Shown here one piece after another: positions 44,116 to 56,065 of a stretch of 64,000 nucleotides of DNA. The position numbers and the translations under genes were made by a program. The notes beneath the pieces are model-generated. The model was not told where the DNA came from, searched no databases, and worked only from the letters and a program-made list of their open reading frames with translations. The DNA comes from Serripes groenlandicus (Eukaryota; Mollusca; Bivalvia; Cardiida; Cardiidae), in the NCBI GenBank assembly GCA_031761405.1, contig JASEVX010000011.1, forward strand, positions 18,211,106-18,275,105, read 5' to 3'. Position 1 is the first letter of the stretch. Every line of letters begins with the position of its first letter.

Positions 44116-44149
44116 TCCTTGTATTTTGTAAGTGAATATTTAAACAATT

Positions 44150-44394
44150 GAGTCGTTCCACGAGTAAACCAACATTATGGATTCTGCGAAATGTATCGAC
44201 CCAGATGAGCCTGCGCAGTCCGACACATTCCGTCTCAGGGGGATAGAGGTATAGAGTAATGATTCCTGAAACTGAGAATCCATAGGAGGCGAAACGTGTC
44301 TGCCCGTATTAGCCTACGAGGCATGCTTTAGCTGATCCGGGTCGATACTTTATACAGAGTCCAGAATGTTGGTTTTCTCGTGGAACGGCTCATT
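44150..44394. mobile_element. MITE-1 family copy, complete
   Basis: TTGAGTCGTTCCACGAGTAAAC to TTTTCTCGTGGAACGGCTCA. A gap in the left inner palindrome (CGCAGTCCGACACATTCC) removes about 18 bp. Confidence 0.85.
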
Positions 44395-44499
44395 TATCTA
44401 TGAAGTGTAAACCTCGACATAGTAAAAATGTATTCGGATATGTGCGAGTAATGTAGATCAAGATCAGTCGTTGTATATGCAGTCTCACCAAGTCTTAAT

Positions 44500-44568
44500 C
44501 TACGTGAGTGGTGATATGACTGACCTCTGACGGCGTTATAGAGGTCAGTCATATCACCACTCACGTAG
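44500..44568. repeat. Perfect 29-bp inverted repeat with 11-nt loop
   Basis: Left arm 44,500-44,528 (CTACGTGAGTGGTGATATGA..) and right arm 44,540-44,568 pair without mismatch around GACGGCGTTAT. Unrelated to the MITE families. Confidence 0.95.
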
Positions 44569-44764
44569 AGTAAATAATGTTTATAAAAAAACCACACTAG
44601 TTGAAAGATTTGTAGTATTTTTTGGGGGAATGGAAAGATCTATCATCTATAAACGTGAACGTGTATGTACATTGTTTGTCATACTCCAAAGTCATGTATC
44701 TGCGCATAACAAGATGAAATGTCACCCTACTTCCAACGAGGGGGACCCACAAGAAATCAACAAA

Positions 44765-45031
44765 TGAGTCGTCCCACGAGAAAAAACAACATTGTGGACT
44801 CTGCGTAAAGTATCGACCTGGATCAGCCTAAGCATTCCGCGCAGGCTTACCCAGACAGACACGTTTAACCTCCTGTGGATTTTCTGTTTCAGGAATCATT
44901 ACTCTATACCTCTATCCCCTTGAGACGGAATGTATCTGTCCGGATCAGTCTGCGCGGACTGCGCAGGCTGATGTGGGTCGATACATTACGCAGATGCCAT
45001 AATGTTGGTTTTTATCGCGGGACGGCTCAAA
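44765..45031. mobile_element. MITE-1 family copy, complete, reverse half order
   Basis: ATGAGTCGTCCCACGAGAAAA to TTTTTATCGCGGGACGGCTCA. The CTCCTGTGGATTTTCTG half comes first, so this copy lies in the opposite orientation to the one at 44,150. Confidence 0.85.
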
Positions 45032-45289
45032 TATTATTTCAATAAGCTGAACACAATGGATTGTATTCGAGTTCTATATAGCATTGCGTCGATTTTTAAA
45101 ATGTTTGCTTAAAATGTGGGCCTATTTGGATAATTTAATAGGTTGGTAACGCAACATGAAGACATGAACTTAAAACACATGGATACACTTCAATAGCATC
45201 ATGGTTTGCAAATATATCAACTACTTTTAGAACATTTAGCTTTGAAAACAACAATCGTGAACCGGCCAATGAACGCTACTTGAACTGTC

Positions 45290-45467
45290 TCCGTGAGCGT
45301 CCGCCTCGGTGTTGGGATACCATGGTTCGATGCAGCATTACGCCTGATACATCGGTGAAAGGATAGCGGGTATATCGTTAGTAATGGTAGCTTACCGACG
45401 AAAGGCCGTGATAAATCTGAAATAATGTTGAAAGCCGAACACCTTTCAAACAGAGCGAAACAAATAA
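45290..45467 (+). mobile_element. tRNA-derived SINE, degraded head
   Basis: GAGCGTCCGCCTCGGTGTTGGG, B-box-like CATGGTTCGATGC, a body with AATGGTAGCTTACCGACG and GCCGTGATAAATCTGAAATAATG, and tail GTTGAAAGCCGAACACC. Confidence 0.65.
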
Positions 45468-45581
45468 GCTATTCATAGTATGCAAGCAACAACTGCGAGC
45501 GGCGATAGCAAGGTCGTGGGGTAGTTGTTATTAACACAATCGGCATGGTTTCTACGAACGGATAACACACCAACATGCTTT

Positions 45582-45791
45582 AACTCTTTCACGCCGAATT
45601 GTTTAAAGTAGACTCTTCCATGTTCAAACTCGGACGACTCTATTTTCATGTTATAGGACTTTTGGAATATTTCTATAACTCACAGCCAAACAATGCAGAT
45701 ATCAGGTGAGACAGCTCGTTACGAGCTGACTCACCTGAATCTGTATTGTTTGCAAAGAGTGCAATATTGCCTTTGGCGCTGAAAGAGTTAA
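45582..45791. mobile_element. MITE-3 family copy, complete
   Basis: TTAACTCTTTCACGCCGAATTG to TTTGGCGCTGAAAGAGTTAAG, with the inner CAGCTCGTTACGAGCTG at about 45,713. About 85 percent like the copy at 32,432 by eye. Confidence 0.85.
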
Positions 45792-46117
45792 GTACTTCAG
45801 AGTTTCTAAACTATTCAACATTGATGGAAACATCTGTGGCTGCTTAGCACTTTTGTCAACCCCTAAGCCGTGCTTTAAGAAAATCAACCTTAATGCATTT
45901 GTGCAATCAGTGTACAACTATCTAGATAAGGGACATTTTGCGTTTTCTAAAATCCTTATTTGACCTCCAAAACCTATGTTGTGGATTACTCAAAACATGG
46001 GTTTTAATGATTCCTAACAGATACATCGGTGAAGATAGACCTGTTTACCTTTCCTAATCTAGTGCGTTGAGTGTAGCTTCAGATCAATCTAAGTACACGC
46101 GCACATCTTGAACAGGG

Positions 46118-46395
46118 TCCAATTCCACCAACCATACTAAGCGCTAAGTAATACTTAAATATTTAAAAGCGTGTTTCATCATTTTTGTTTTCCTAATATT
46201 TTGTAAAACGTGAATCGTGGGATGTATTTAAGTAAAGGACAAAGTTGATATAAATAGGTTCCTTGCTGAAAAACAATACTTGTTAAGAAATGAAATAGTT
46301 TGGCATTAGTATAAGTAAAACAAAAATGATGACATACGCTCTTAAGTATTTAAGTATTTCTTAGCCCTAAGTAAGGTTTGTGGAATTGGAGCCTA
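46118..46395. mobile_element. MITE-4 family copy
   Basis: Inverted ends GGTCCAATTCCACCAACCAT..ACTAAGCGCTAAG and CTTAGCCCTAAGTAAGGTTTG..TGGAATTGGAGCC. The interior is AT-rich with TTAAGTATT motifs near both ends. Confidence 0.8.
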
Positions 46396-46878
46396 GCTAT
46401 GAGCTGTTAGCCAGATAATAACAGTCGTCTCTATCATACTCTATCATACTCTCCGTCTTTACAACTAGAGTGAACTCCCGATTACTCGAAGTCGAAAGGG
46501 ACCAATGAATTTCTTTGAGTCATCGACGTGTTCGAGGAATCCCCCGATTCATGCTAATATCATATAAATGTATTTTCTGTTTCGTGATTCGTTTATACAT
46601 ATGTTTAACATGAAAAATAAGTCAATGATTAAATCACATCAAGGAAACAGCGCAGCAGCAGATTGCTTTGCTCGTCTGAACAATCAGAATTGTTGCTATT
46701 CCAGGAATTTGGATAATTGGGAATTGGGATGGATAAATGCTTAATAAGAGTGTACTAGTTTATGTGTACATGTTTGGTGCGTGCAACTGCATAACAAAAA
46801 ACGCGTGTCAACCGCAGATCTCTATCTAGACCTGTCACTAATACCTAAATATTAGTTTTCGTTGAATATGGCTTTTAT

Positions 46879-47107
46879 TTAACCCTTTTCCTCATATAGA
46901 CGATTTCTGACGTCTCTGCAGCAGACGTTTTTTTTTTAAACATAGTGACAAAAGAAGAAATTGCTCAAATCGAGCAATTTCTCCTTTTGCCACAATTTGT
47001 TCCACTTTTAGTCATAGGTTATATATTCAATTATAGAGATTTTCTATTTTTTGACAAAACATGTTCAAAGTCGTCTGCTACAGAATTGTCGTATGAGGGA
47101 AAGGCTT
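46879..47107. mobile_element. MITE-2 family copy, complete
   Basis: TTAACCCTTTTCCTCATATAG to CGTATGAGGGAAAGGCTTAA, with AGAAATTGCTCAAATCGAGC as core. Confidence 0.85.
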
Positions 47108-47194
47108 AAATACAGTTTCTCACACGCGATGTTAGACTTTAGAGTAACTGTTCGACATTGTATAGATTTTATATAAAGACTGTACAGATAATAA

Positions 47195-48036
47195 TAATTC
47201 CTGCGGATGGTTTAGTAACGTTAGAAACATTTTTAGTGAGGCTGGATTCAGTTATATTTGGCAAACACAACACACTACAGATAGCAGGAGCATCTTGTTA
47301 AATAAAATAGAGAATTAACTAAAGAACCAGTACATTCAAAACTGGAATAGAGATGTTAATAATTCTCCTTAATGTAGCAATTATAAAATATTCAAAAAAT
47401 GGTCATAATTTGGAACAAGTATATCTAACTGTCGACGAAGATAATGTGCAACCTTTGATACATTTTAGACTGTGTAATAATTATTTATCAATCGAAAAAG
47501 GCAGATGGCTTGGATTGAAAAGAGAAGATCGAAAATGTTTGTTGTGTAATTTAAATGAAATAGGAGATGAGTTCCACTATTTATTAATATGCCCACACTT
47601 CCGAAACTCTAGAAATAAGTATCTAACTTTCAACAAAAAGAATCACGTAAACGTTTTAATATTCCAAAACATTATGTGCGAGAACGAAATATCAAAATTA
47701 ACAAAACTGAGTAAATTCGTCAGAATAATATGTGAAGAACTAAGGAATCTACATGGCGACGACCTGTATCCAGTCTATATGATATTATTACTATTACACT
47801 ACTTATCTTTCCAACTTTATCTCCCCAAACGAAGAGGGGGGGGGGGGGGGGGGGGGGGGGGTATTTTCTTTGTTTTCTGTATTTTTTCTGGTTTATTTTG
47901 GGTTTTTTTGTTTGATTTTTGTTTGTTTGTTTATTCTATGTCAGAATTCCTTCACTGTGCAGCCTGGTTCTGCATTGCATTGTATGTTAACATTTATTAT
48001 GTGAAGAGAGTAAATAAAACTTGAAACTTGGAACTT
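47195..48036 (+). pseudogene. LINE (non-LTR retrotransposon) ORF2 C-terminal remnant and 3' end
   Basis: The open frame from about 47,353 ends with the region that follows the reverse transcriptase core in many animal LINEs: HFRLCNNYLSIEKGRWLGL, then a CX2C..HX4-5C finger (CLLCNLNEIGDEFHYLLICPHF). Upstream, 47,195-47,350 holds the preceding segment in broken frames (FSYIWQTQHTTDS, NQYIQNWNRD) with a stop. After the coding end come a 26-base G run, T/G-rich sequence and a tail GTAAATAAAACTTGAAACTTGG, a short-repeat 3' end common to CR1/L2-like elements. It is 5'-truncated: no endonuclease or RT catalytic motif. The clade is not assigned. Confidence 0.75.
47836..47861. repeat. 26-base poly-G tract
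   Basis: Twenty-six consecutive G within the 3' part of the LINE remnant. They read as a run of glycines in the overlapping frame. Confidence 0.95.
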
Positions 48037-48039
48037 GTT

Positions 48040-48468
48040 ATGTGGTAAAGAATGGGAAAAATACTTTGCTTGAGACGTTTTACAGCCTTCTTAACCAATA
48101 TATACAGGTGTGCCATTTGTAGATCTCTTCCAAGCTGAAAGCATTAACACAAACAAATGATTCTTCCCGATAAATAGAGACTTGGTTATAACAGTACCAA
48201 CAGTTATTTGTATTGTTATTCTAAACTTTTCCAAGTTGAACTATTCACCCTTCGTTCAATGCTGATTTTGTTTAAATGGACTTGTCCAGGTTTGCATTAC
48301 GAAGAGTCTAAAGTCAATTCTAGAAAAATCGAGAGTTGAGTAACCAACGGTATTGAGCTTGGTTAGACGGGGCGCGTGCATTAGCTGGTCTAGCTCGTTA
48401 ATGGGGAGTCAGGCTTCATACAATAGGTTCAACCAGTCAAAGGGTTAACGAAATACCAGAAATATAGA
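48040..48468. other. Unassigned stretch
   Basis: No supported feature. Confidence 0.5.
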
Positions 48469-48469
48469 T

Positions 48470-48662
48470 ATGAGCCGTCCCGCGAGAAAACTTACATTGT
48501 GGACTCTGCGTAAAGTATCGATCCGGATCAGACTAAGAATGCCGCGAAGGCTAACCCGGACCGATATTTTTAGCCTCCTGCGGATTTTCTGTTTCAGGAA
48601 TCATTACTCTATACATATATCACCCTAAGACGGAATGTATCGGCCCGGATTAGCCTGCGCAG
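48470..48662. mobile_element. MITE-1 family copy, right quarter missing
   Basis: ATGAGCCGTCCCGCGAGAAAAC to CGGATTAGCCTGCGCAGAAATTGG. It breaks in the middle of the right inner palindrome. Confidence 0.8.
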
Positions 48663-49340
48663 AAATTGGTGAAAAAGGAATTTAATCGTCAAAGGTGTAC
48701 AGTAGGTTTGTCAAAAATTGGTTGCATATGGAAATGGTTTAAATCTTACTACACAATTACGTTTGTACTAATTAATGAATTTCTAACGAGTTTCGAAGCA
48801 CGATACAAATGTCAATACAATATTTAATAAAAGAAAAATCTATAAATGTAATCGGAACGATTGTTCCTAACCGTCTTTCCTGTTTTTACCAATGGACAGT
48901 TTTGTAGAGTCTAATTGGGATGCATATTAACTTGGTTATTCCAGAGACGTATCTACGTTCCTGGTTATTCAAAGCGTTTCTTCGTATCAACATAAGATCC
49001 CATAAACACAACAATGATACATTTACGTGCAAAGCACTGAAATCAAAGACCACCTGTGAAAAAACCAAAAACGGATTAGTCTCTTTCCATGGGTGGTCTT
49101 TAAACACAGGTTATACTGTATACGAAATAAATCTACAAATAAGCCACGTCTAGCGATTTGGGGTCGACATGCATCAGCGAACAGTGAACACACCGGTGGG
49201 AGTCTGCACGTCCGCACAGTCTCAACAGAGTCTTCACTTACCACCACAGAGTAACATAGACAGTAATTCTGAATGTTATCCCCTGACAAAACGCTGGCAG
49301 TGTATCCCTACTGGTTTCACGCCACAATAGCTTTAATCCT
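48663..49340. other. Unassigned stretch
   Basis: No supported gene. The overlapping short frames on both strands at 48,886-49,289 have no recognisable motif. Confidence 0.45.
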
Positions 49341-49508
49341 TACGCTGCTGCCAAAGAATATTAAAGGCTTTTGCTCGAAGCGAGCTGTCTCTCCTGAAAT
49401 CTGCATTGTTTGCCTCTCATACTTTACATTTTGGACAAAAAATGGAGTGGTCCAATTTTCAACATGGAATAATCGACTTTGTGCAATTCGGCAGTGAAAA
49501 AGTAGGCA
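49341..49508. mobile_element. MITE-3 family, right part
   Basis: GCTTTTGCTCGAAGCGAGCTG, TGCATTGTTTGCCTCT and CAATTCGGCAGTGAAAAAGT match the family in reverse. The outer left arm is not clear. Confidence 0.55.
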
Positions 49509-49680
49509 GAGTCAATGTGACCTCAGATGGTCAGACGTGGCTCAAATTTAGTTCGAATGAAGTTTTGTAATTCTTATATTCTTCGAGCGACTGCTTGGTA
49601 TTGTCGTATATAGAAACGGGTATTATTAGAGGTTTTTTGTTTGTTAAAAGTGTCGTTGGTACTTAAAAGCTTTCAAATGC

Positions 49681-52600
49681 TCACGAGGCAGTAGTAGCGA
49701 GGACAACAATTGTTATCACTATGGCAATGGCGGCAGCTATCGCAATTCCTGTGGTAGCGGCGATGGACAGGGGTAAACCTGCGCATTTTTTCTCGTCGCT
49801 GTCGTCTCCACAATTATCATAACCGTCGCACAGGTGATTGGTCTTCACGCATCTGCTGTTCGCGCATTTGAATTCATCTGATCTACACGTTCCTGTGAAA
49901 TAGAACGTACCACGTTCACATTATTTGTACATTTATGAACATATGAGCCGTCCCACGAGGAAACTAACATTGCGGACTCGGATCAGCCTAAGTAATCCGG
50001 ACGCAGGCTAACCCGGACATATACTTTTCGCCTCCTGTGTGTTGTTTTTTTTTGTGTCATGAATCATGACTTTATAGCTCTATCCCCCTAAGACGGAATG
50101 TGTCGGCCTGGATTAGCCAGTGCGGATCGCGCAGGCTGATACGGATCGATACATTATCTATATTTATACATTTATTTACATATCTACTGCAGTCAGAATG
50201 ATGTTTGGCCATATTTATACATTTATGAACATATATACTGCAGTCAGAATGATGTTTGGCCATATTTATACATTTGTGAACATATATACTGCAATCAGAA
50301 TTATGTTTGACCATATTTATACATTTATTAATATAAATACTGCAGTCAATGGAATATAATTATAACCCATTTAAGCAACTCTTCTACAATGTACCAGAGA
50401 CCTGAAATTATAACGTTATTTTAGGTATATGAATGTATATTCTGATGTTTGAAATGTCGCATGCTAAAGCTTACTTTCATTTGACCTTCATTTTATGACT
50501 ACTTCCCCAAATTCATTGTGATATTTTTGTTGCAATCTACGCCTATAGTAAAGAAGATTTATATAAAGATAACTTTCAATTGACCTTTAATTATTGACAG
50601 GTCTAAGATTTTCGGAATAATTATCCGTCATTCTAGGACTACTTTACCTAAATACAGTGAGGATATTCTGATTGCATTCAACGCCTAATCAAAGAAAGTT
50701 ATTTGTGCTAGCAATTAAGACTTTTGTGCATCAGATTCCAAATTATGGGTCTGTTAATTGAATAGAGCTAACATTAAGGTATCCGTCAATATCAGGTGAA
50801 ATATATTTCTGATTAAAAACGGCGACTCTTTAAACGCCAACAAGTGATCTGATTTGCGTTGCCGTTAGAAACATACTTTATTCAGAAATTGATTTCACTA
50901 GACTGAAAGCTGGTTTCAGCGTTGTAATAGTGAGTCAAATTGATACAAACCGTAGTGATAAGGTGTGATGACGGCCACGAAGTTCTGATACCATTCCTTA
51001 TTGGCATTTGACCCACATATGCCGCTATTTTCTGAAATAACAATAATTTGATGACGACATCTCAGTTATTTAGGAACGAGTGAACAGCTTGAGAACATTC
51101 TCAGTGCTCAGAAATGGACTCCATGCTAAAAATAAATGGCTTCTGATTGGTCAATTTCGAGAACAAATTCGCTTCTGACCAATCAGATACTTGAGCAAAG
51201 AATAAACTTTTATAGTTTTGGAGCCTGAATTGCAGCTGCTAACATACCTAATATACCTACTATACCTTAGTGTAACATGTACCGACGTTTGTTTGAGATT
51301 TACCATTTTCCACATACAACAAATCTGCAGCACTCGACTTTGAACACATATAGGCAAAACTATTACAATTCTTGAAAAGAGTTGAAAACATTGTGATAGA
51401 AAGAGAAATTACTCATAAAGAGTCAGAAAGCGTCTGTTAAGCTTAGCCAAAGAAGTCAGTCCGCATATAATTCTTTTTCAACACAACACTTCTTCACATG
51501 TAGATTTATTAAGTTATACACAAGTGCTAGAATGGAAATATATCTCATATTGAGTGATATACCGGCTCTTATATCACATATGTCGTTCAGGTGTGTTGAA
51601 TTAATCACTCAGGCCATTCAACCTTCGTAATTAATTTCTACATACCTGAACTCCAAATCGTGAGATCTATTTCCTTAATTGAACATTACTATATCGTAGA
51701 ACCTTCCAACTTTGTGATCTATCTTAGTTCTTCATGTCATAAGTTGCGTTCTTTTCTTCAATGACTTTGTATAAGCAGTCAATTGTGAAGTGTGTTTCTG
51801 TTTTCTGATGTTTAAAGATTCATTTAGTACTTGACAATGTAGTTTATTTTAGTGCTTATGATCACGGACTTAGGGACTGGCCTTTCCTAAGTTGAGAGAA
51901 ATTGTGGCCAGACCCTTTTGCCTTTATATAGTTGTTAAACTATGTAAATATATGCAAGTCTGTAAATATAACATGATACAGCAAAAGGAGATGCGGCTCA
52001 TTTTAAAATGATCAAATCATGTTTCCATTTTGCCACTTTCTCGTTGTAAGCCATCTGATGCGGATCTTAACTTGCTCATTTAAGTGCACTGTTAACTCTT
52101 TCCCTGCCAAATTTCCGAAAAGTCGACTCTTCCATGTTATAATTAGATCACTCCATTCTTCGTCAAACCGGAAATGTGGTAACATCTTATGTCTAAGAGG
52201 CGAACAATGAAGATTTCTGGAGAGACCGATCGTTATGAGCTGTCTCACCTGAATGAGTGTTATTTGCAAAGCCCTTAATTGCCTTTGGGAGTGAATAGGT
52301 TAAGTGCATTTGGTTTTGTGAATCCTGTATCAGGATAACTCCATGTTGGACTCTTTTCCCAAATAAAATGGCTGCCTTCAAGACACACTGACGACGAACG
52401 ACGTTTCTGAGAATTACATTCATGACTTTTAGCCGAGGCGATCTGATTAGGTAGTTTGGGGGAACTATACCATAATATAAATGCTATTTATAGTAACACG
52501 GTCCTTTGTGGGATTCACCGAATTACATTACAGTCATTAGGACCATATAGAGAGACTGTTTGTAGTATCTTAACGAGGTATTATCGCGTTTTCCCACATT

Positions 52601-53614
52601 ATTTCACAAGTGAAAACTTGGACGCCTGTGATTACATTCACGACTTTTAGCCTTGACGGTCCGACTGGGAGTTTCGAGGAACCAGAACTTACCGCTGGTC
52701 CAGTTGGCGGACAAGATGACCACACCATTAAACAAGTCAAGGCGAGACCGAAGGCATACTCCACTAGACTTAGCCGACATCTTGATTTCTTTGAAGGTCA
52801 AGCCAAGTTCGTATGCCGGGTATTTTTTGTTTTGAACTTGCATCCAGCAGTTAGTACTGGGTGGTGGGTATTTTGACGTCCATGGGGATACCCGTATCGC
52901 GTCCCTTGATGGCAGTAAAAGGACCTTCTCGCAGTAACTGTTCATATAGTCTAAAATTGAAATTGAAAAAGAAAAGAAAATACGTATCGTTACATGATTA
53001 CTGGCATATGGGAATTTGAGACCAATACAAGATCATAAACAACCTGTGAATCGGTGAAGTTTGATCAAGATATTTCCCGTTTGACATTGGCTGGAATGCT
53101 TTAAGATTATAAATGTATGCTTATGTTTTTAAATTTTTATATTACATGTATTAATATGTACATCGTTTAGTACTGTATACTCATTGGCAATTTGCCTTCT
53201 ATATATTTCAATAACCTTGTAAACTTGTAAATCGGGATGATAATGGTGATAATGATGATGACGATGATAATGATGGTGATGATGAAGCTCATGATGATGA
53301 TGCGGATGATGATGATGATACGGAAGTACTCTAGCATAAGAGTGAAAATAATGTATTATGATGATGATAATGATGATGGTGATGGTGCTTCTGGTGAAGA
53401 TGATGATGGTGATAATGATGATGCTGATGATAAAGACGATGATAATGGTGATAATGTAAATACTCACATAACCGGGGTGAGTATTTCTCCATTTCAGTTC
53501 CATTATCGTAGGTTGCTATAACAAATTCAGTCTCGGTTTCATTGACATAAATCCGTTCACGTTAAAAAGTACAGAAAAAACAGCCAAAGTGCCGAGTAAA
53601 CTTCGACAGGACAT
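49681..53614 (-). CDS. Gene A: CUB-LDLa-transmembrane paralogue with a frameshifted signal-peptide exon
   Basis: Exons: 1, 53,614-53,468; 2, 52,950-52,693; 3, 51,031-50,951; 4, 49,892-49,681. All junctions are GT..AG and phase 1. The CUB part has [49 protein letters not shown] and [15 protein letters not shown]. The LDLa has all six cysteines ([31 protein letters not shown]), followed by a hydrophobic span of about 25 residues rich in alanine and isoleucine. Exon 1 is 147 bases against 148 in gene B. One T is missing after AACGGA at about 53,551, so the reading frame from the ATG (53,614) stops within the exon at a TAG near 53,518. It also ends 10-12 codons earlier than gene B because of a small deletion near 49,690. 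Likely a recent pseudogene unless the missing T is an assembly error. Confidence 0.78.
49942..50157. mobile_element. MITE-1 family copy, right end lost (left arm)
   Basis: ATGAGCCGTCCCACGAGGAAAC to TGATACGGATCGATACATTAT. Mirror of 63,066-63,291. Confidence 0.8.
50155..50348. repeat. 51-bp minisatellite, nearly four units (gene A intron 3)
   Basis: Units of 51 bp, each with CATATTTATACATTTATGAAC, ATATACTGCAGTCAGAATG and ATGTTTGGC. Mirror of 62,879-63,062. Confidence 0.93.
51130..51190. repeat. Short inverted repeat in intron 2
   Basis: GCTTCTGATTGGTCA and TGACCAATCAGA face each other around TTTCGAGAACAAATTCGCTTC. It is conserved in the mirror position at about 62,035-62,090. Confidence 0.7.
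52091..52303. mobile_element. MITE-3 family copy (gene A intron between exons 2 and 3)
   Basis: TTAACTCTTTCCCTGCCAAATT to CCTTTGGGAGTGAATAGGTTAAG. The inner palindrome is mutated (GACCGATCGTTATGAGCTG). Mirror of 60,788-60,995. Confidence 0.8.
53233..53456. repeat. Imperfect (GAT)n tract in gene A intron 1
   Basis: GATGATAATGGTGATAATG-type repeats either side of a short unique piece (TACTCTAGCATAAGAGTG) at about 53,325-53,345. The tract starts about 5 bases inside the intron from exon 1. It is the complement of the (ATC)n tract in gene B. Confidence 0.95.
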
Positions 53615-54025
53615 GTTTCATACACATGCAAGATACGAAACGAACTTAATCTCAAACCCTAAAAAGGGTAGGCTTATTAATGAATGCCCGAAAAATATGA
53701 GTCAAACAAGGATGTTAATTCATGGGTCACGTGATCATTTTATTCATCCTGCATACGGATCAAAGTGTAAAAGTACTGACCAAGTACACGAGCTGAGTTT
53801 CTAAAATGAAGTACATTTAAATCTATCATTACAATTTGATAAAATGTTGCCTTCCATTGTCTGACATTTTATATCCTGCGGAGTCGAAGTATTATTCTAC
53901 CGAATTAAGTTACTTTGAAATCGGCATGGTCCAGTCAAAATAAAGTTGACCTAGGACAGACTGTAACAGAATGTTTTTAAATGTTTGTCGTCTAGATTTG
54001 ATGCTTACACCTAACATACTTCACC

Positions 54026-54248
54026 CGTTCCCTCATATAGACGCTTTGTGACGCCTCTGCAGCAGACGGCTTTTTGAAAACATAGTGACAAAAGAAGAAA
54101 GTGTTCAAAACGAGCAATTTCTCCTGTTGCCACAATGTTTTCCTCTTTTAGTCATGGGTTATCCATTCAATTATAGAGATTTTCTATTTTTATACAAAAT
54201 ATGTTCAAAGTCGTCTGCTGCAGAATTGTTGTATGTGGGAAAGCGTTA
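54026..54248. mobile_element. MITE-2 family copy, complete (left arm only)
   Basis: TTCACCCGTTCCCTCATATAG to TTGTATGTGGGAAAGCGTTAA. Absent from the mirror position in the right arm (about 58,610-59,220), so it entered after the duplication or was lost there. Confidence 0.85.
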
Positions 54249-54315
54249 AAGATACAACTTTCGAGATACATTGTATTCCCTGAAGAAAAATCGGAGACGA
54301 CATATCTGATTCAAA

Positions 54316-54556
54316 CTCCACCAACAATATTAAGCGCTTAGTTATATTTAAAATCTTAAATAAAATGTAATGTAAGGTTGGAAACACATGCATGCAAGCA
54401 TTCTTATTTTACAAAAGGAATTGGCTATTGTGACATAAGTAATTACTAAAAATACGTGTCGATAAATCAAATAATCAGGTATTTTGGTTCGGAAATATGA
54501 TCTTAAGTAGTCAAGTATTACTTGGTGCTAAGTATCTTTGGTAGAATTGGGGCCAG
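54316..54556. mobile_element. MITE-4 family copy (left arm)
   Basis: ACTCCACCAACAATATTAAGCG to CTAAGTATCTTTGGTAGAATTGGGGCC. Mirror of 58,349-58,594. Confidence 0.85.
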
Positions 54557-54719
54557 ATTATCTGAAAATGGTTGGGTAGAATCGGGATAATTGGACTCAG
54601 AAACGAGAATCAATGGAAATAGATAGTAAATGGTTCTCTCGAACACTTTGTTTGGTGTGTTTTGTCTGCCTAACATCAGTTGTTACATACTGAGGTTAAC
54701 AGTATCGTTTAGAATCAAA

Positions 54720-55975
54720 GCGCCAATGGCACTGTAGTGGCGATCGTATGGAAAATCCTGCAAAGTAACAAGCAGTATATAGGTGTAGGGCTTGCGATGA
54801 CTCTGGTGCGGGTAAATTTGAGAGTGTATCAACCCTGCATCTTTTGACAGTAGAATAATGTTAGTTTGCCAGAATGTTGTCTTGGTGATTTTTTAGTTAC
54901 GTTCTGAAATTGGTCATGATGTGTTCAAAATTAGACCATTCCAAAGTTATGAAAAATCTAGTTGGTATTCGATAGACTACCGTTTTAGCTCATTAGGATG
55001 GCTATTTGTAAACTAAATTGTTCGGGTAATCACATGTTCATCACCAGGTCGCTAGGCCATATTAAGATAAAATATTTTTTACACTTTAGAAATGACTAAA
55101 TTATCAAGAAAAGAGAGAAAACAGTATCCATTAGTTTGGTGTTTGTTTCAATGATGTCCGATATTAAACAGGTCTGTTAAATTTAGTCCCTTCACATTGC
55201 ATGATTGAGGGTTGTCAGAGACATATAAACACAGTGTATTTATATGTCTCTGAGGTTGTTAAACTGCTTCGAATAATGTGAGTGCAAAAACTAACACAAA
55301 ACATGCTCAAAAAGCACAATTTCACTATTTGCCAAACTGTTCAATTTATAAAAATATAGGCATATATTATAATGCTCGATCTCCAAACTAAATTAGGCTA
55401 CACTTTCAGCTATGATTGCTAATTGACTCTAGAACGTGCAGACGTGTATACATAACGTGTGTACACACTGACATTGTGTGTCCTTTTAAACCTTTGTACA
55501 CCTGTCTTATCATCTAGACGCTTTCATATATTTAAACAACTACACAATAAAGCGTTTATAATATTGAGATAACCATGCAGTCTCGCGAGCTATTTATAGA
55601 ACCTTTTGGAATTTCCAGATTTGAGTATCATCAGAGTTATCGGTATTTGCAAGGCAGATATAACGCGCAATGATATTTATTATCTGCCCGATCATGATGA
55701 AGATAATATTTACATATTTTAACTCTATGTAGATAATGTCTTGATAAAACTCAAATATTAGTAACAATCCGGTACCAAAGTAGCACTGACATAATTATTA
55801 TTAATCACGTCTCTGCATCAATGATGGAACTATAACGGATGTGAGTAAATTAGTTTGCAGTAAGGAAAAAAAATATCAACCGATTGTTCAAAACCGACTA
55901 TGTAAATATGTTTCGTTGTTGTTGTTTCTGTTAGCATTGTGGCGATTGTCAAACCAATCGCCACAAAAATGATAA
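54720..55975. other. Left-arm-only segment, no gene seen
   Basis: Has no counterpart in the right arm, where the flanking sequences meet at about 58,145-58,195. It includes worn copies of the tandem-bearing element (TTAGTTTGCCAGAATGTTG, CACCAGGTCGCTAGGCCA at about 54,840-55,080) and a 14-bp hairpin CAGAGACATATAAA / TTTATATGTCTCTG at 55,214-55,254. Confidence 0.65.
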
Positions 55976-56065
55976 TACTCGCCCGAAAAGTTACAGTTTA
56001 ATGTAACTGAATAAGACCAATGAGTGCATATAACCATAACTCTCGCTTAAATGTTTGTACTAGGG

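Noticed and set aside
47353..48024. A host protein of 223 residues with a poly-glycine stretch
   Set aside because: The first part matches the C-terminal finger region of LINE ORF2, and the glycines come from a 26-base G run in its 3' sequence.
48886..49497. Overlapping short frames on both strands
   Set aside because: No motif, no splice context; part of the region is a MITE-3 remnant.
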